Shown: positions 37,526 to 44,872 of the stretch, piece after piece | How positions within the stretch are numbered: position 1 is the stretch's first letter | Layout: each line of letters begins with the position of its first letter | NCBI RefSeq assembly: GCF_000719135.1 | Contig: NZ_JOEK01000003.1 | Coordinates: forward strand, 248,001 to 312,000 | Reading direction: 5' to 3' | DNA: 64,000 nucleotides | Source: Streptomyces avicenniae | Lineage (GTDB): Bacteria; Actinomycetota; Actinomycetes; Streptomycetales; Streptomycetaceae | Made by a program: the position numbers and the translations under genes | Notes under the pieces: model-generated | The model's input: the letters and a program-made list of their open reading frames with translations, nothing else | Told to the model about the DNA's origin: nothing | Databases searched by the model: none

Positions 37526-37566
37526 CCGACGGCCCTGCCCATCGGCGTGCGGGGCAGGGCCGTCGG
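37526..37566 (-). terminator. Terminator hairpin after the short DUF397 gene
   Basis: Perfect 15-bp stem, CCGACGGCCCTGCCC (37526-37540) and GGGCAGGGCCGTCGG (37552-37566), 35 bases past the DUF397 stop on the minus strand. Confidence 0.7.
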
Positions 37567-37601
37567 CTCAGGTGGTGTGGGGGGTCAGGCCGTGTCGGGG
37601 G

Positions 37602-37826
37602 TCAGGCGGAGAGGCCGAAGCGGCCGGGGTCGATGCCCGCCGCGTCGAGTTCGGCGCGGGTGAAGCGCAGCGGCTCGGCGTCCGGCCGCTTGCTGTCCCC
37701 CACGGCCCAGACGTCCGCCCCGATCCGGGCGAGCGTCACACACGCCTCGCCGTCCGGATGCGTGTTGCCGCCGCACGCCTTGAAGAACTCGGCTCCCTCG
37801 ATGGAAATCCCGTACGGATCGCTCAT
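37602..37826 (-). CDS. DUF397-family small protein
   Basis: 74 residues, ATG 37826 (AAAGG upstream). DUF397 features: acidic N-terminus, EACVTLAR in place of CVEVA, VGDSKRPDAEPLRFTRAELDA matching the usual RDSK-P-G-L-FT-EW block. Such proteins are often encoded beside XRE/DUF5753 regulators in Streptomyces; one is upstream at 38053. The 226 bases between them hold no other gene. Role probably regulatory with the XRE partner. Confidence 0.75.
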   Translation of the reverse strand: MSDPYGISIEGAEFFKACGGNTHPDGEACVTLARIGADVWAVGDSKRPDAEPLRFTRAELDAAGIDPGRFGLSA

Positions 37827-38052
37827 GACTGTGTCCTTTCCCGATGTGCCGGACGGCTTGTGGTGCGTCGTCTCCGCCCTGCTGGGCCGAAAAGCGGGTA
37901 AGCGCGCTCATGGGATGACGGCAAACGGAGAGCAATTGTTCGGAGCGGCGTTCACCGCCATTACCGTGTGCCCTTGGGGGCGCTCCGCCTGAACATGACG
38001 CTAGGGAATGTGTCGCCCGATCACCAACGGTGTTGCACACGGTTGCACGGAA

Positions 38053-38904
38053 TCACCCGAGCGCGTTCAGCGCCTTGCGTAGGAGAGTGCGTGCCTGGGT
38101 TCCGTGGACCGCCATCCGCGAGAGTCCCGAGAATGCGCGGAGGTAGTTCCGGATCTCTCCCGGGGAGGTCAGATTGATCTCGGCGGTCAGGGTCTCCACT
38201 GCCACGTGACGGTCGTCGAACGCGTAGAAAGCCTCCAACGGCCACACCGTCCGGCGCGCCGTGGCGGGGATGACACCGAGCGACACGTTGGGCCGGGACA
38301 TGACGGTGAGCAGGTGGTTCAACTGCTCGGCCATGGCCGCGTCGTCGCTGATCCGGTAGTGGAGGACGGTCTCTTCCAGCAGCAGGGCGAACCGGTGGTC
38401 GCCTTCCTCGACGACCCGGGAACGTGCCTGGCGCGCCTTCACCGCCTCGGCGACATCGTCGGGGGTGCCCTGGAAATCCGTGATCGCCCTCAGAAGCCCG
38501 GTCGTGTACGCGGCTGTCTGAAGCATGCCGGGCACCACGTTCGACGCATAGACGCGGAACGTCCGGGTTCGCTGGTACAGCGGGACGGTCATCTCATGGA
38601 CGCGACGCATGCCGTCGCGGTGGATCTGCTTCCACTCGACGTACATCGATTCGGCGTTGCGCGAGGCCGCGATGAGGTCGGACGCCTGGTCCTCCGCGCC
38701 GCAGGCCGCGCACCATACCCGGATGTCGGCGTCCGACGGGGGTGTTCTTCCCCGAGCTATCCGAGACGACTTCGACTTGTGCCAACCACATCTGACGGCC
38801 AGTTCATGCCCCGAGAGCCCGGCGTCCTTCATGAGCCCGTGCAGGCGGGACGCGACGGCCGCGCGGGCCGCCTGGGCACTTGAGAGCGGTGAGGAGGAGG
38901 ACAT
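38053..38904 (-). CDS. XRE-family regulator with DUF5753 domain
   Basis: 283 residues, ATG 38904. N-terminal HTH about 15-70 (LSGHELAVRCGWHKSKSSRIARG). C-terminal DUF5753 (about 100-275) with QTAAYTTGLLRAI, LLEETVLHYRI and SLGVIPATARRTVWPLEAF. This WhiJ-like architecture pairs with DUF397 proteins in Streptomyces. It is the last gene of a minus-strand set with the DUF6879 gene (18 bases apart) and the 77-residue gene. Confidence 0.9.
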   Translation of the reverse strand: MSSSSPLSSAQAARAAVASRLHGLMKDAGLSGHELAVRCGWHKSKSSRIARGRTPPSDADIRVWCAACGAEDQASDLIAASRNAESMYVEWKQIHRDGMRRVHEMTVPLYQRTRTFRVYASNVVPGMLQTAAYTTGLLRAITDFQGTPDDVAEAVKARQARSRVVEEGDHRFALLLEETVLHYRISDDAAMAEQLNHLLTVMSRPNVSLGVIPATARRTVWPLEAFYAFDDRHVAVETLTAEINLTSPGEIRNYLRAFSGLSRMAVHGTQARTLLRKALNALG

Positions 38905-38922
38905 GAACCGACCGGTCGGATC

Positions 38923-39447
38923 TCAGACGGAGTACTTCTCGTGCGGGATACCGCGCTCCCATACGGCTTCGAAGGCCGACACGCAGAGCGCTGTCACGGC
39001 CGTGTCATCCGTCTGGTCCGTGTGGACCCATCGGCCGTCGCCGTCGAAGATGTTGAACTGCACGAGGCGGCCGTCGAAGATCCAGCAGTCATTGCCGGGA
39101 AGAGCCAGGTCGGAAGCTCGGCGGCGGGGCAGCCAACGGATCTGCTCCCCTGCGGCGACATTCGTGAAAGTCCCGGAGTGCTCGAACGCGATGTAGTCGC
39201 TGACGGGCTCGGAGATCACCCGTGCCCTGCGGATCCGGACCCCCTTGGCCGTGACCTCCTGCACCAGGTCGAGCCAGGGGCGCCACCACGAGGCGCGGTC
39301 GGAGGGGTCGAGCCGGTGGCCCCGCTTCCACTCGGCGAAACCGGCGGTCTCGTTGTCGATGCCGTACCCGTCGCGCATCTCCAGATGGACGGCCGACTCC
39401 CTGACCGACCTGAGGAGATCGGAGAAGTCAGTCAGACTCTGCGACAC
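38923..39447 (-). CDS. DUF6879-family protein
   Basis: 174 residues from ATG 39447. DUF6879 pattern: FSDLLRSVRESAVHLEMRDGYG-type opening with H-L-E-x-R-D-x-Y, then RIRRARVISEPVSDYIAFE, and DCWIFDGRLVQFN. Soluble. The family clusters with XRE and DUF397 genes; biochemical role unknown. Its start overlaps the end of the 77-residue gene by 20 bases, so translation is coupled. Two paralogues lie within 2 kb. Confidence 0.85.
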   Translation of the reverse strand: MSQSLTDFSDLLRSVRESAVHLEMRDGYGIDNETAGFAEWKRGHRLDPSDRASWWRPWLDLVQEVTAKGVRIRRARVISEPVSDYIAFEHSGTFTNVAAGEQIRWLPRRRASDLALPGNDCWIFDGRLVQFNIFDGDGRWVHTDQTDDTAVTALCVSAFEAVWERGIPHEKYSV

Positions 39448-39661
39448 GGAACCCCTCTCGGAGAAACGGAATCATCCGCTTCGGGACTCTGATCACGGAC
39501 TCGCCTTCGGGAAGCGGGACGTCTTCCGCACTCTCGCTCAGGGTCGGCCCATCCGCCGTCCAGCCTTGGATGAGGAGATCTTTTGTCTCTTCGTCCACCC
39601 AGACGGCGGGCGATCCGTGATCCCCCGACTTCGGATCCTTGCCGACGAAATATAAGGCCAT
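39428..39661 (-). CDS. 77-residue hypothetical partner of the DUF6879/XRE operon
   Basis: 77 residues from ATG 39661 with GAGGAG nine bases upstream. Begins MALYFVGKDPKSGDHGSPAVW and ends with LREGFRVAESD. No membrane segment. First gene of the three-gene minus-strand operon (77-aa, DUF6879, XRE). Not recognised beyond its constant company with XRE genes. Confidence 0.7.
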   Translation of the reverse strand: MALYFVGKDPKSGDHGSPAVWVDEETKDLLIQGWTADGPTLSESAEDVPLPEGESVIRVPKRMIPFLREGFRVAESD

Positions 39662-39981
39662 GACTTCGCTCCTCAATACATGTACGGCGTCTGTCGTGTG
39701 AGTCCTAGTCTGGCGGATCGAGCACGGCAAGGTATGGGGAACGAGACATCACGGCAGTCGTGCCCGCAAGAATCGCGCCTGAAGAAGTTGCGTCGGGCAT
39801 GTGCGGGTTGGGCGACGCCCGCGCCGTCGCATGGTGTCCTTCGGGTCCGGTTGCTCGTTCCTGAAAAAAGGGGCACCCTGCTCGTGCGCGGCGACCTGGC
39901 CGATGACCACGGGCCGATGTCGCCCCGATCACGGAGAGGCCGTCAAGATCCCCCACGCGTTGATTCGGAGGACCGTTGCCC
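39662..39981. other. Divergent intergenic region
   Basis: 320 bases between divergent operons. An open frame crosses it but its composition is not coding-like and it merges into the DUF6879 gene out of frame. Promoters for both directions must lie here; a possible -10-like TAGTCT occurs near 39706 but I see no clear -35 partner. Nothing else recognisable. Confidence 0.5.
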
Positions 39982-40566
39982 ATGGGCTCGTCTGACGGAG
40001 GGCCGCCTCCCACGCTGGACGAACTGTTCGACTCCTTCACCCGCGAAGCCTTCCGCCTGGAGACTCTGGACGATTACAGCGGCTCGGGAAGCACGGATGC
40101 CTATGCGGCGTTCCTGGAGGGCCGGGAGAAGCCCGAGGGCTACAACGAGGACTGGATGTCCGAGATCCGGGAGTCCGTGCGGCAGGGGAAGCGGATCCAT
40201 CGTGTGCACGTCCTCTCCCGCCCGTTGACGCCCTACCTCCGCTTCGAGTTGGGCTGGGGATACCGGACCAACATGACGGCCGGGGAGGAGTTCCACATCC
40301 TCGACGTCACGGACCGGCCCGATCCCTTGGAGGGGGTGGGGGACTTCTGGCTGTTCGACCAGAGGATCGCGGCCTCCATGGAGTATCGGGAAGGTGTGAT
40401 GACGGGCTGTACCGTCCTCGCTGACGACGAGGTGCGGGACTTCCTCAACTGGAGGGACATCGCTCTGAGCGGTGCGGTTCCTTTCTCCGAATGGTGGACC
40501 GAGCACGGTCGTGAAGACGGGCGAACGCGGCGGCGCACTGCGGGCCCTGCGCGAGACGTCGGGTGA
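39982..40566 (+). CDS. DUF6879-family protein, second paralogue
   Basis: 194 residues from ATG 39982 (GGAGG ten bases upstream). Motifs: REAFRLETLDDYSGSGSTDAY, KRIHRVHVLSRPLTPYLRFE, GWGYRTNMTAGEEFHILDV and FWLFDQRIAASMEY. Soluble; function unknown. The last 20 residues are Arg-rich and may be translated beyond the conserved domain. Convergent with the frameshifted third paralogue, to which it is much more similar than to the one at 38923. Confidence 0.85.
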   Translation: MGSSDGGPPPTLDELFDSFTREAFRLETLDDYSGSGSTDAYAAFLEGREKPEGYNEDWMSEIRESVRQGKRIHRVHVLSRPLTPYLRFELGWGYRTNMTAGEEFHILDVTDRPDPLEGVGDFWLFDQRIAASMEYREGVMTGCTVLADDEVRDFLNWRDIALSGAVPFSEWWTEHGREDGRTRRRTAGPARDVG

Positions 40567-40635
40567 ACGGCCCGAAGTGATCGCCCCCGGAGGGCTTCCG
40601 CGGTGCCCGTGGCGGCGGGCCGAGGGGCGATCTGT

Positions 40636-41164
40636 TCACTCCCCGTGCGTGGCCCACCATGCGGTGAACGGGACGGCCGCCGCCATCGCCGTGTCCCGGT
40701 AGGCCAGGAACCTGGGCAGGTGGTCCTCGCCGAGGAAGTCGGTGCCCAGGTACGCGCCTTCCCCGTCGTAGCTCATGGTCCCGACGGTCCGCTCGTCGAA
40801 GAGCCAGAAGTCGGGCGCGTCGGGGATCGGGTTCTCGCGCCCGGTCGTGTCGAGGATGAAGAACTCTTCCCCGGCGGTCATGTTGCGCCGGTATCCCCAG
40901 CCCAGCTCGAAGCGGAGATAGTCCGTCAGGGGGCGGGCGAGGATGTGGACCCGGTAGATCCGCTTTCCGGCCTGAACGGCATCGCCGACCGTCGTCATCC
41001 ATCCGGCGGTCCTGTACTCCCTCCGGCTGCGGCTCACCGGCGAGGAACGCCCGGTACGCGTCCACGCCTCCCGACCTGCTGTAGTCGTCCAGCGTCTCCA
41101 GCCGGAAGGCTTGCCGGTCGAAATCCTTGAGCCAGTCTCCCAGTGTCTTGGACGAGGTCGTCAT
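40636..41164 (-). pseudogene. Frameshifted DUF6879 paralogue
   Basis: The N-terminal part reads from ATG 41164 (LGDWLKDFDRQAFRLETLDD through FLAGEPQPEG). The rest continues in another frame (EYRTAGWMTTV, KRIYRVHILARPLTDYL, NMTAGEEFFILDT, FWLFDERTVGTM), matching the second paralogue throughout. A single-base loss around 41025-41040 explains the switch. The C-terminal part from an internal start near 41037 could still make a truncated protein. A sequencing error is possible. Confidence 0.75.
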
Positions 41165-41321
41165 GAACAGCCTTTCCGACGAGGGCGGTGGAGGAATCGG
41201 CCGGGGCTTCGAGGGCCCGAATGCCCGGCCCCTCCCACCAGTTGTGTCCAGCACGATACTCATGGTCACCATCCGGAGGGGCAAGGGCCCCTCGGTTCCG
41301 TGGCGAAGGCGTCGCGCTGCG

Positions 41322-42284
41322 CTAGAGGGTCCAGAGGTGGAGGGAGTTGTCCGTGGTGGAGGTCGTGTACCAGGTGCCGTCGCCGAGTCCTGTGGGGAGG
41401 CTGTCCACGGGGAAGGGATAGGTCAGCTCGTCGGTCGGGCGCAGCGGGGAGGTGGTGACGAGCCAGTGGCGGGCGGCGCCGAGTTCGTCGTCGCCGTCCA
41501 CGGTCGCGACGACGAGGGTGTCCGCGTCGAGGAAGCGTCCGTCGTAGTCGAAGTACACCGAGCTGTCGTCCGGGGCGAGCGACGCGGTGGTGAGTTCGGA
41601 CTCCACCGAGCCGTCCGCCGTGCGGTGGAGGGCGAGGGCGTGGCCGTCCCAGCGTCCCCACCGCAGCGGGGCGCCGTCCTGGCCCTCGCCTATGGACAGC
41701 CCCATCTGCGCCGGGTCCGGGTGCGGGATGTGGTGGGAGCCCGCTGCCGCCGTGCGCGTCGGGACGCGTCCGAGCACCGTGCCGTCCACGGCGTCGATGA
41801 CCACCCACTCCTCCTCCCAATCCGCACCGTCGCCGCCGTCGCCGTCGGCGGGTATGTGGGCCCAGACGAGTTTCCCGTCGGAGGAGAAGCAGGCCGAGCC
41901 GCTGCCCGCGTACCCGTGCTCGCGGTCGTCCGCGTACGCGGTGATGTCGGTATGCCCCGCGCAGCCCGCCCAGCAACGGTGCCGCAGCTCCCAGCGCGTG
42001 TTCCCCGTCAGGTCAACGGCCCGCAGCGCGTGCGGCCCCGTGAAGACGGCCTGGTCGCCGAAGGGCGAGACCGCGCCCTGTCCGATTCCGCCCGGCCAGG
42101 GCGCCGGTATGCGGACGGTCGGGCTCGTGGCCGGTGCCGTGAGGTCCCGCACGGCCAACTCCCGCTCCCCGCGCTGCACGAGCAGCCGCGTCGTGGGCCA
42201 CAGGTCCAGGCAGGGAGCCTCGTCGGGCCGCGAGAAGGGCAGGGGAGCGGCGAGCGTGGACACGAGGCGGGCGGTTCGCGGCAC
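41322..42284 (-). CDS. Beta-propeller-like cytosolic protein
   Basis: 320 residues from GTG 42284 (GGAG six bases upstream). Repeated beta-strand units with W-E-L or A-x-D-L-x-G-N patterns: VSPFGDQAVFTGPHALRAVDL, GYAGSGSACFSSDGKLVWAH, WVVIDAVDGTVLGRVPT. No signal peptide. Resembles WD40/quinoprotein-type propellers; no catalytic residues visible. Divergent from the DUF4232 lipoprotein gene across 289 bases with nothing else recognisable. Confidence 0.65.
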   Translation of the reverse strand: MPRTARLVSTLAAPLPFSRPDEAPCLDLWPTTRLLVQRGERELAVRDLTAPATSPTVRIPAPWPGGIGQGAVSPFGDQAVFTGPHALRAVDLTGNTRWELRHRCWAGCAGHTDITAYADDREHGYAGSGSACFSSDGKLVWAHIPADGDGGDGADWEEEWVVIDAVDGTVLGRVPTRTAAAGSHHIPHPDPAQMGLSIGEGQDGAPLRWGRWDGHALALHRTADGSVESELTTASLAPDDSSVYFDYDGRFLDADTLVVATVDGDDELGAARHWLVTTSPLRPTDELTYPFPVDSLPTGLGDGTWYTTSTTDNSLHLWTL

Positions 42285-42573
42285 GAGGACTCCGAAGGGC
42301 CGGGGGCAACGTGTCCCGACCCTACGGCGGGCCACTGACAGCGCCACGGAACACGTCCCCGGCCGCCCCGTCCACCCACCTCCCGCGTCCCGTCCCGGCG
42401 TTCGGCGCGGGGGCGTTCGGGCTGGTCAGGCGGGTGAAAGCGTCCCAGCGACCCGAACCGGCGGTGTGCGCTGGCCGGTGGGACGGCGGCGGGCACAAGC
42501 TGCGGTCGTCGGGCCAACGGGTCCGGCGGATCGTTCCACCGGTCCGACGAGAACGACGAGAGGGCAGCCTCAC

Positions 42574-43458
42574 ATGAACACCCACGCAGCGCACCGCCGC
42601 ACCCGTCTCCGCGCCGCCGTCGCCGCGCTCGGCGCGACGCTCGCCCTGGCGCTCACCGCCTGCCAGAGCGGGGGAGAGGACACGGACACCTCCGGCCGTG
42701 CGGCGGCCGAGGCGCCCGCCGAGGAGTCGGCGGGGCAGCGGGACGGCGGCGACGCGGCCGGGCGTACCGAGGACGCCGAGGACACCGAGGACGCCGAGGG
42801 GAACGACCGGGGCGAGGCCGTGGACAGGCCGGTCGGGGCCGGGCAGGACGACGCCGCCCGGGAGGCGGTCGGAGGCGGGCAGGGCGCGCGGCCGGGGCAG
42901 GCCGGGGGGACGGGCGACCCCGAGGCGAACGGCGACGGCGGCGCCGGGACCGGCATCGGCACCGGTGAGGACACCGGCCACCACGCCCCGGACGAGTCGG
43001 CGGGCGAGGACGGCGACGACAAGCCCGAGGCCGAGATCGCGACCTGCACGGACGCGACGACGGAACTGGCCGTCGTCCCGGTCGAGCGGCCCGTCAACCA
43101 CCTGCTGCTCACGGCGACGAACACCAGCGCCGAGACCTGCTTCATCTGGTACAGCCCGTACCTGAAGTTCGAGGACGCCCAGGCCCCCGTCCAGCGCCTG
43201 GAGGCCAGCGTGCCGCAGGCCGTCGTCGCGCTCGACCCGGGGCAGACCGCGTACGCCGCGATCATCACCTCGGACGGCGCCGGGGAGGCCGAGGGCGGCT
43301 ACGTCGCGCACAGCCTGGGCGTGCAGCTCGCCGGTCCTGAGGAGGAGGGCGTCGGCGGCATGGAGGACGTCGCCCTGCCCGGCGGCGAGGTGTACATCGA
43401 CTCGTCCGCCCAGGTCACCTACTGGCACACCTCGGTGGACGGCGCGCTCTTCTGGTGA
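42574..43458 (+). CDS. DUF4232-domain lipoprotein
   Basis: 294 residues, ATG 42574. Lipoprotein signal ending LALTAC (lipobox about 25-30). An acidic, Gly/Glu/Asp-rich linker of about 120 residues follows, then a C-terminal DUF4232 domain (about 155-294) with C-x-D opening, HLLLTATNTSAETCFIWYSPYLKF and ITYWHT-like end. Surface-anchored, function unknown. A strong terminator follows. Confidence 0.85.
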   Translation: MNTHAAHRRTRLRAAVAALGATLALALTACQSGGEDTDTSGRAAAEAPAEESAGQRDGGDAAGRTEDAEDTEDAEGNDRGEAVDRPVGAGQDDAAREAVGGGQGARPGQAGGTGDPEANGDGGAGTGIGTGEDTGHHAPDESAGEDGDDKPEAEIATCTDATTELAVVPVERPVNHLLLTATNTSAETCFIWYSPYLKFEDAQAPVQRLEASVPQAVVALDPGQTAYAAIITSDGAGEAEGGYVAHSLGVQLAGPEEEGVGGMEDVALPGGEVYIDSSAQVTYWHTSVDGALFW

Positions 43459-43489
43459 CCACGCGTCGCCCCGCACGGTGCTGTGCCGG

Positions 43490-43545
43490 ACGACGGCCGG
43501 TGACTCCCCCTCCCGCCCCGGGAGGCAGGGACCACCGGCCGTCGT
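43490..43545. terminator. Branched bidirectional terminator
   Basis: Perfect 13-bp stem ACGACGGCCGGTG (43490-43502) and CACCGGCCGTCGT (43533-43545) enclosing a smaller CCTCCCG/CGGGAGG hairpin. It sits between convergent genes and can serve both. Confidence 0.7.
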
Positions 43546-43570
43546 GCGTCGTCCGTCGTGCGTCGGCGGA

Positions 43571-44476
43571 TCAGAACGTCACGACGACCTTGCCCGCCAA
43601 CCCGCCCTCGGCGAAGCGCGCGTGGGCCGCCCGGATCTCGTGGAGCCCGAAGACGGAGTCCACGCGCAGGCGCAGGGCGCCGCGCTCGACCAGCTCGGTC
43701 AGCCCGGCGAGCCCGGCGCCGTCCTCGTGCACCTGGTTGACGGTGGTGCGGACGCCGCGCGCCGACAGGTCGGGCACGGGACCGGCCTGCGTGGCGATCG
43801 ACGCGTACCGGCCGCCGTCCTTGACGGCCTCCGTCACGAAGGCGCCGAAGGTGTCGAACACCGCGTCGTAGCCGCCGGACGTGAGGGCCTCCCGGTCGGT
43901 CGTGGCCAGCTCGGCGCCCCGCGCCCGGGCGAAGTCGAGGTGCGCGTCGCGGGAGACGAGGGCGTCCACGTGCACGCCGCGCGCGTGGGCGATCTGGAGC
44001 GCCAGTCCGCCGACCGCTCCGGCGGCGCCGGTGACGAGCAGGCGTTCACCGGCGGAGAGCGTGAGCCAGTCGAGGGTCTGGAGGGCGGTCAGGCCGGGGA
44101 GGGGGAGCGTGGCCGCCTCGACCAGGCTGACGGCCCGGGGCGCGGGCGCGACGGCGCCTGCGGGGAGCGCGACCACGTCGGCCCAGGTGCCCGTGCCGGT
44201 GCCGAGCTGGTGCGACATCGCGATGACGCGGTCGCCGGGGCGGAAGTCGCTGGAGCCGCCGTCGAGCACGATGCCCGCGAGGTCCCAGCCGAGGGTCAGC
44301 GGGAGGCGCAGCCCGTCGGGATTGATGGCGCCCGCGCGCGTCTTGTCATCGACGGGGTTGAGGCTGGTCGCGATCGTACGGATCAGCACGTCGCCCGCGC
44401 CGTGGCCGGGCTCGGGCGTGTCGGTGACCTCTAGGACGTCGTGTCCGCCGAAGCGGTCGATCCGTATCGCACGCAT
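43571..44476 (-). CDS. NADP-dependent quinone oxidoreductase-like (MDR superfamily)
   Basis: 301 residues, ATG 44476. GroES-like N-terminal domain (SLNPVDDKTRAGAI, LGWDLAGIV, FRPGDRVIAM) and Rossmann domain with LLVTGAAGAVGGLALQIA. No zinc-binding cysteines, so a zinc-independent quinone-reductase-type MDR enzyme. Substrate unknown. Confidence 0.9.
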   Translation of the reverse strand: MRAIRIDRFGGHDVLEVTDTPEPGHGAGDVLIRTIATSLNPVDDKTRAGAINPDGLRLPLTLGWDLAGIVLDGGSSDFRPGDRVIAMSHQLGTGTGTWADVVALPAGAVAPAPRAVSLVEAATLPLPGLTALQTLDWLTLSAGERLLVTGAAGAVGGLALQIAHARGVHVDALVSRDAHLDFARARGAELATTDREALTSGGYDAVFDTFGAFVTEAVKDGGRYASIATQAGPVPDLSARGVRTTVNQVHEDGAGLAGLTELVERGALRLRVDSVFGLHEIRAAHARFAEGGLAGKVVVTF

Positions 44477-44757
44477 GATGGTGGGAACCCTTCGCAGTTC
44501 GCTGATGCCGGGCGGTCCAACGCGCTCGCTCCCGAGGGGATTCCCGGCGGACGCCACGACCACGACCACGGCCGCCCGCCTCCCGGCCTCGGACGTTCGG
44601 TACCGCCCTCCAGCCGTCGCTTGCGCTACGTGACCTTCCCTGTGCGCAAACGCAGGTCGGAACCGTTCACGTTGCTGCGGCGTCCCTTCAGCGAAGCCGA
44701 TCCCGTCGCCTGCGGTGACGGAAACGCACGACGCCTGTGGGGCATGGGGGTTCAGCC

Positions 44758-44872
44758 GTGGCACGTCCTTCCGATTGGTCTCCGGTGGGGATGGATTCCG
44801 ATCCGACGCCGGGGGACCCGGACGAGGTCCGTGAACTGGCGGACGCTTTGCAGACGTTCGCGGACGATGTGG
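44758..44872 (+). pseudogene. Detached N-terminal stub of the RHS toxin
   Basis: From GTG 44758 the frame reads ARPSDWSPVGMDSD and on to ADALQTFADDVE, the same opening as the two papain toxins. It then runs out of frame into unrelated residues, stopping at 45021. Compared with copies 1 and 2, the stretch from about residue 45 to 97, including the WAGLSAGAF (WXG-like) motif, is missing and the remaining gene lies in another frame. No good promoter match to the other copies is visible upstream. Confidence 0.75.

Noticed and set aside
39680..40228. 182-codon plus-strand open frame
   Set aside because: Covers the intergenic region and runs out of frame into the DUF6879 gene; no ribosome site or motif.
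44441..44866. Upstream extension of the RHS toxin frame
   Set aside because: Arg/Trp-rich shadow sequence. The genuine N-terminus is in a different frame, so this is not a real leader.
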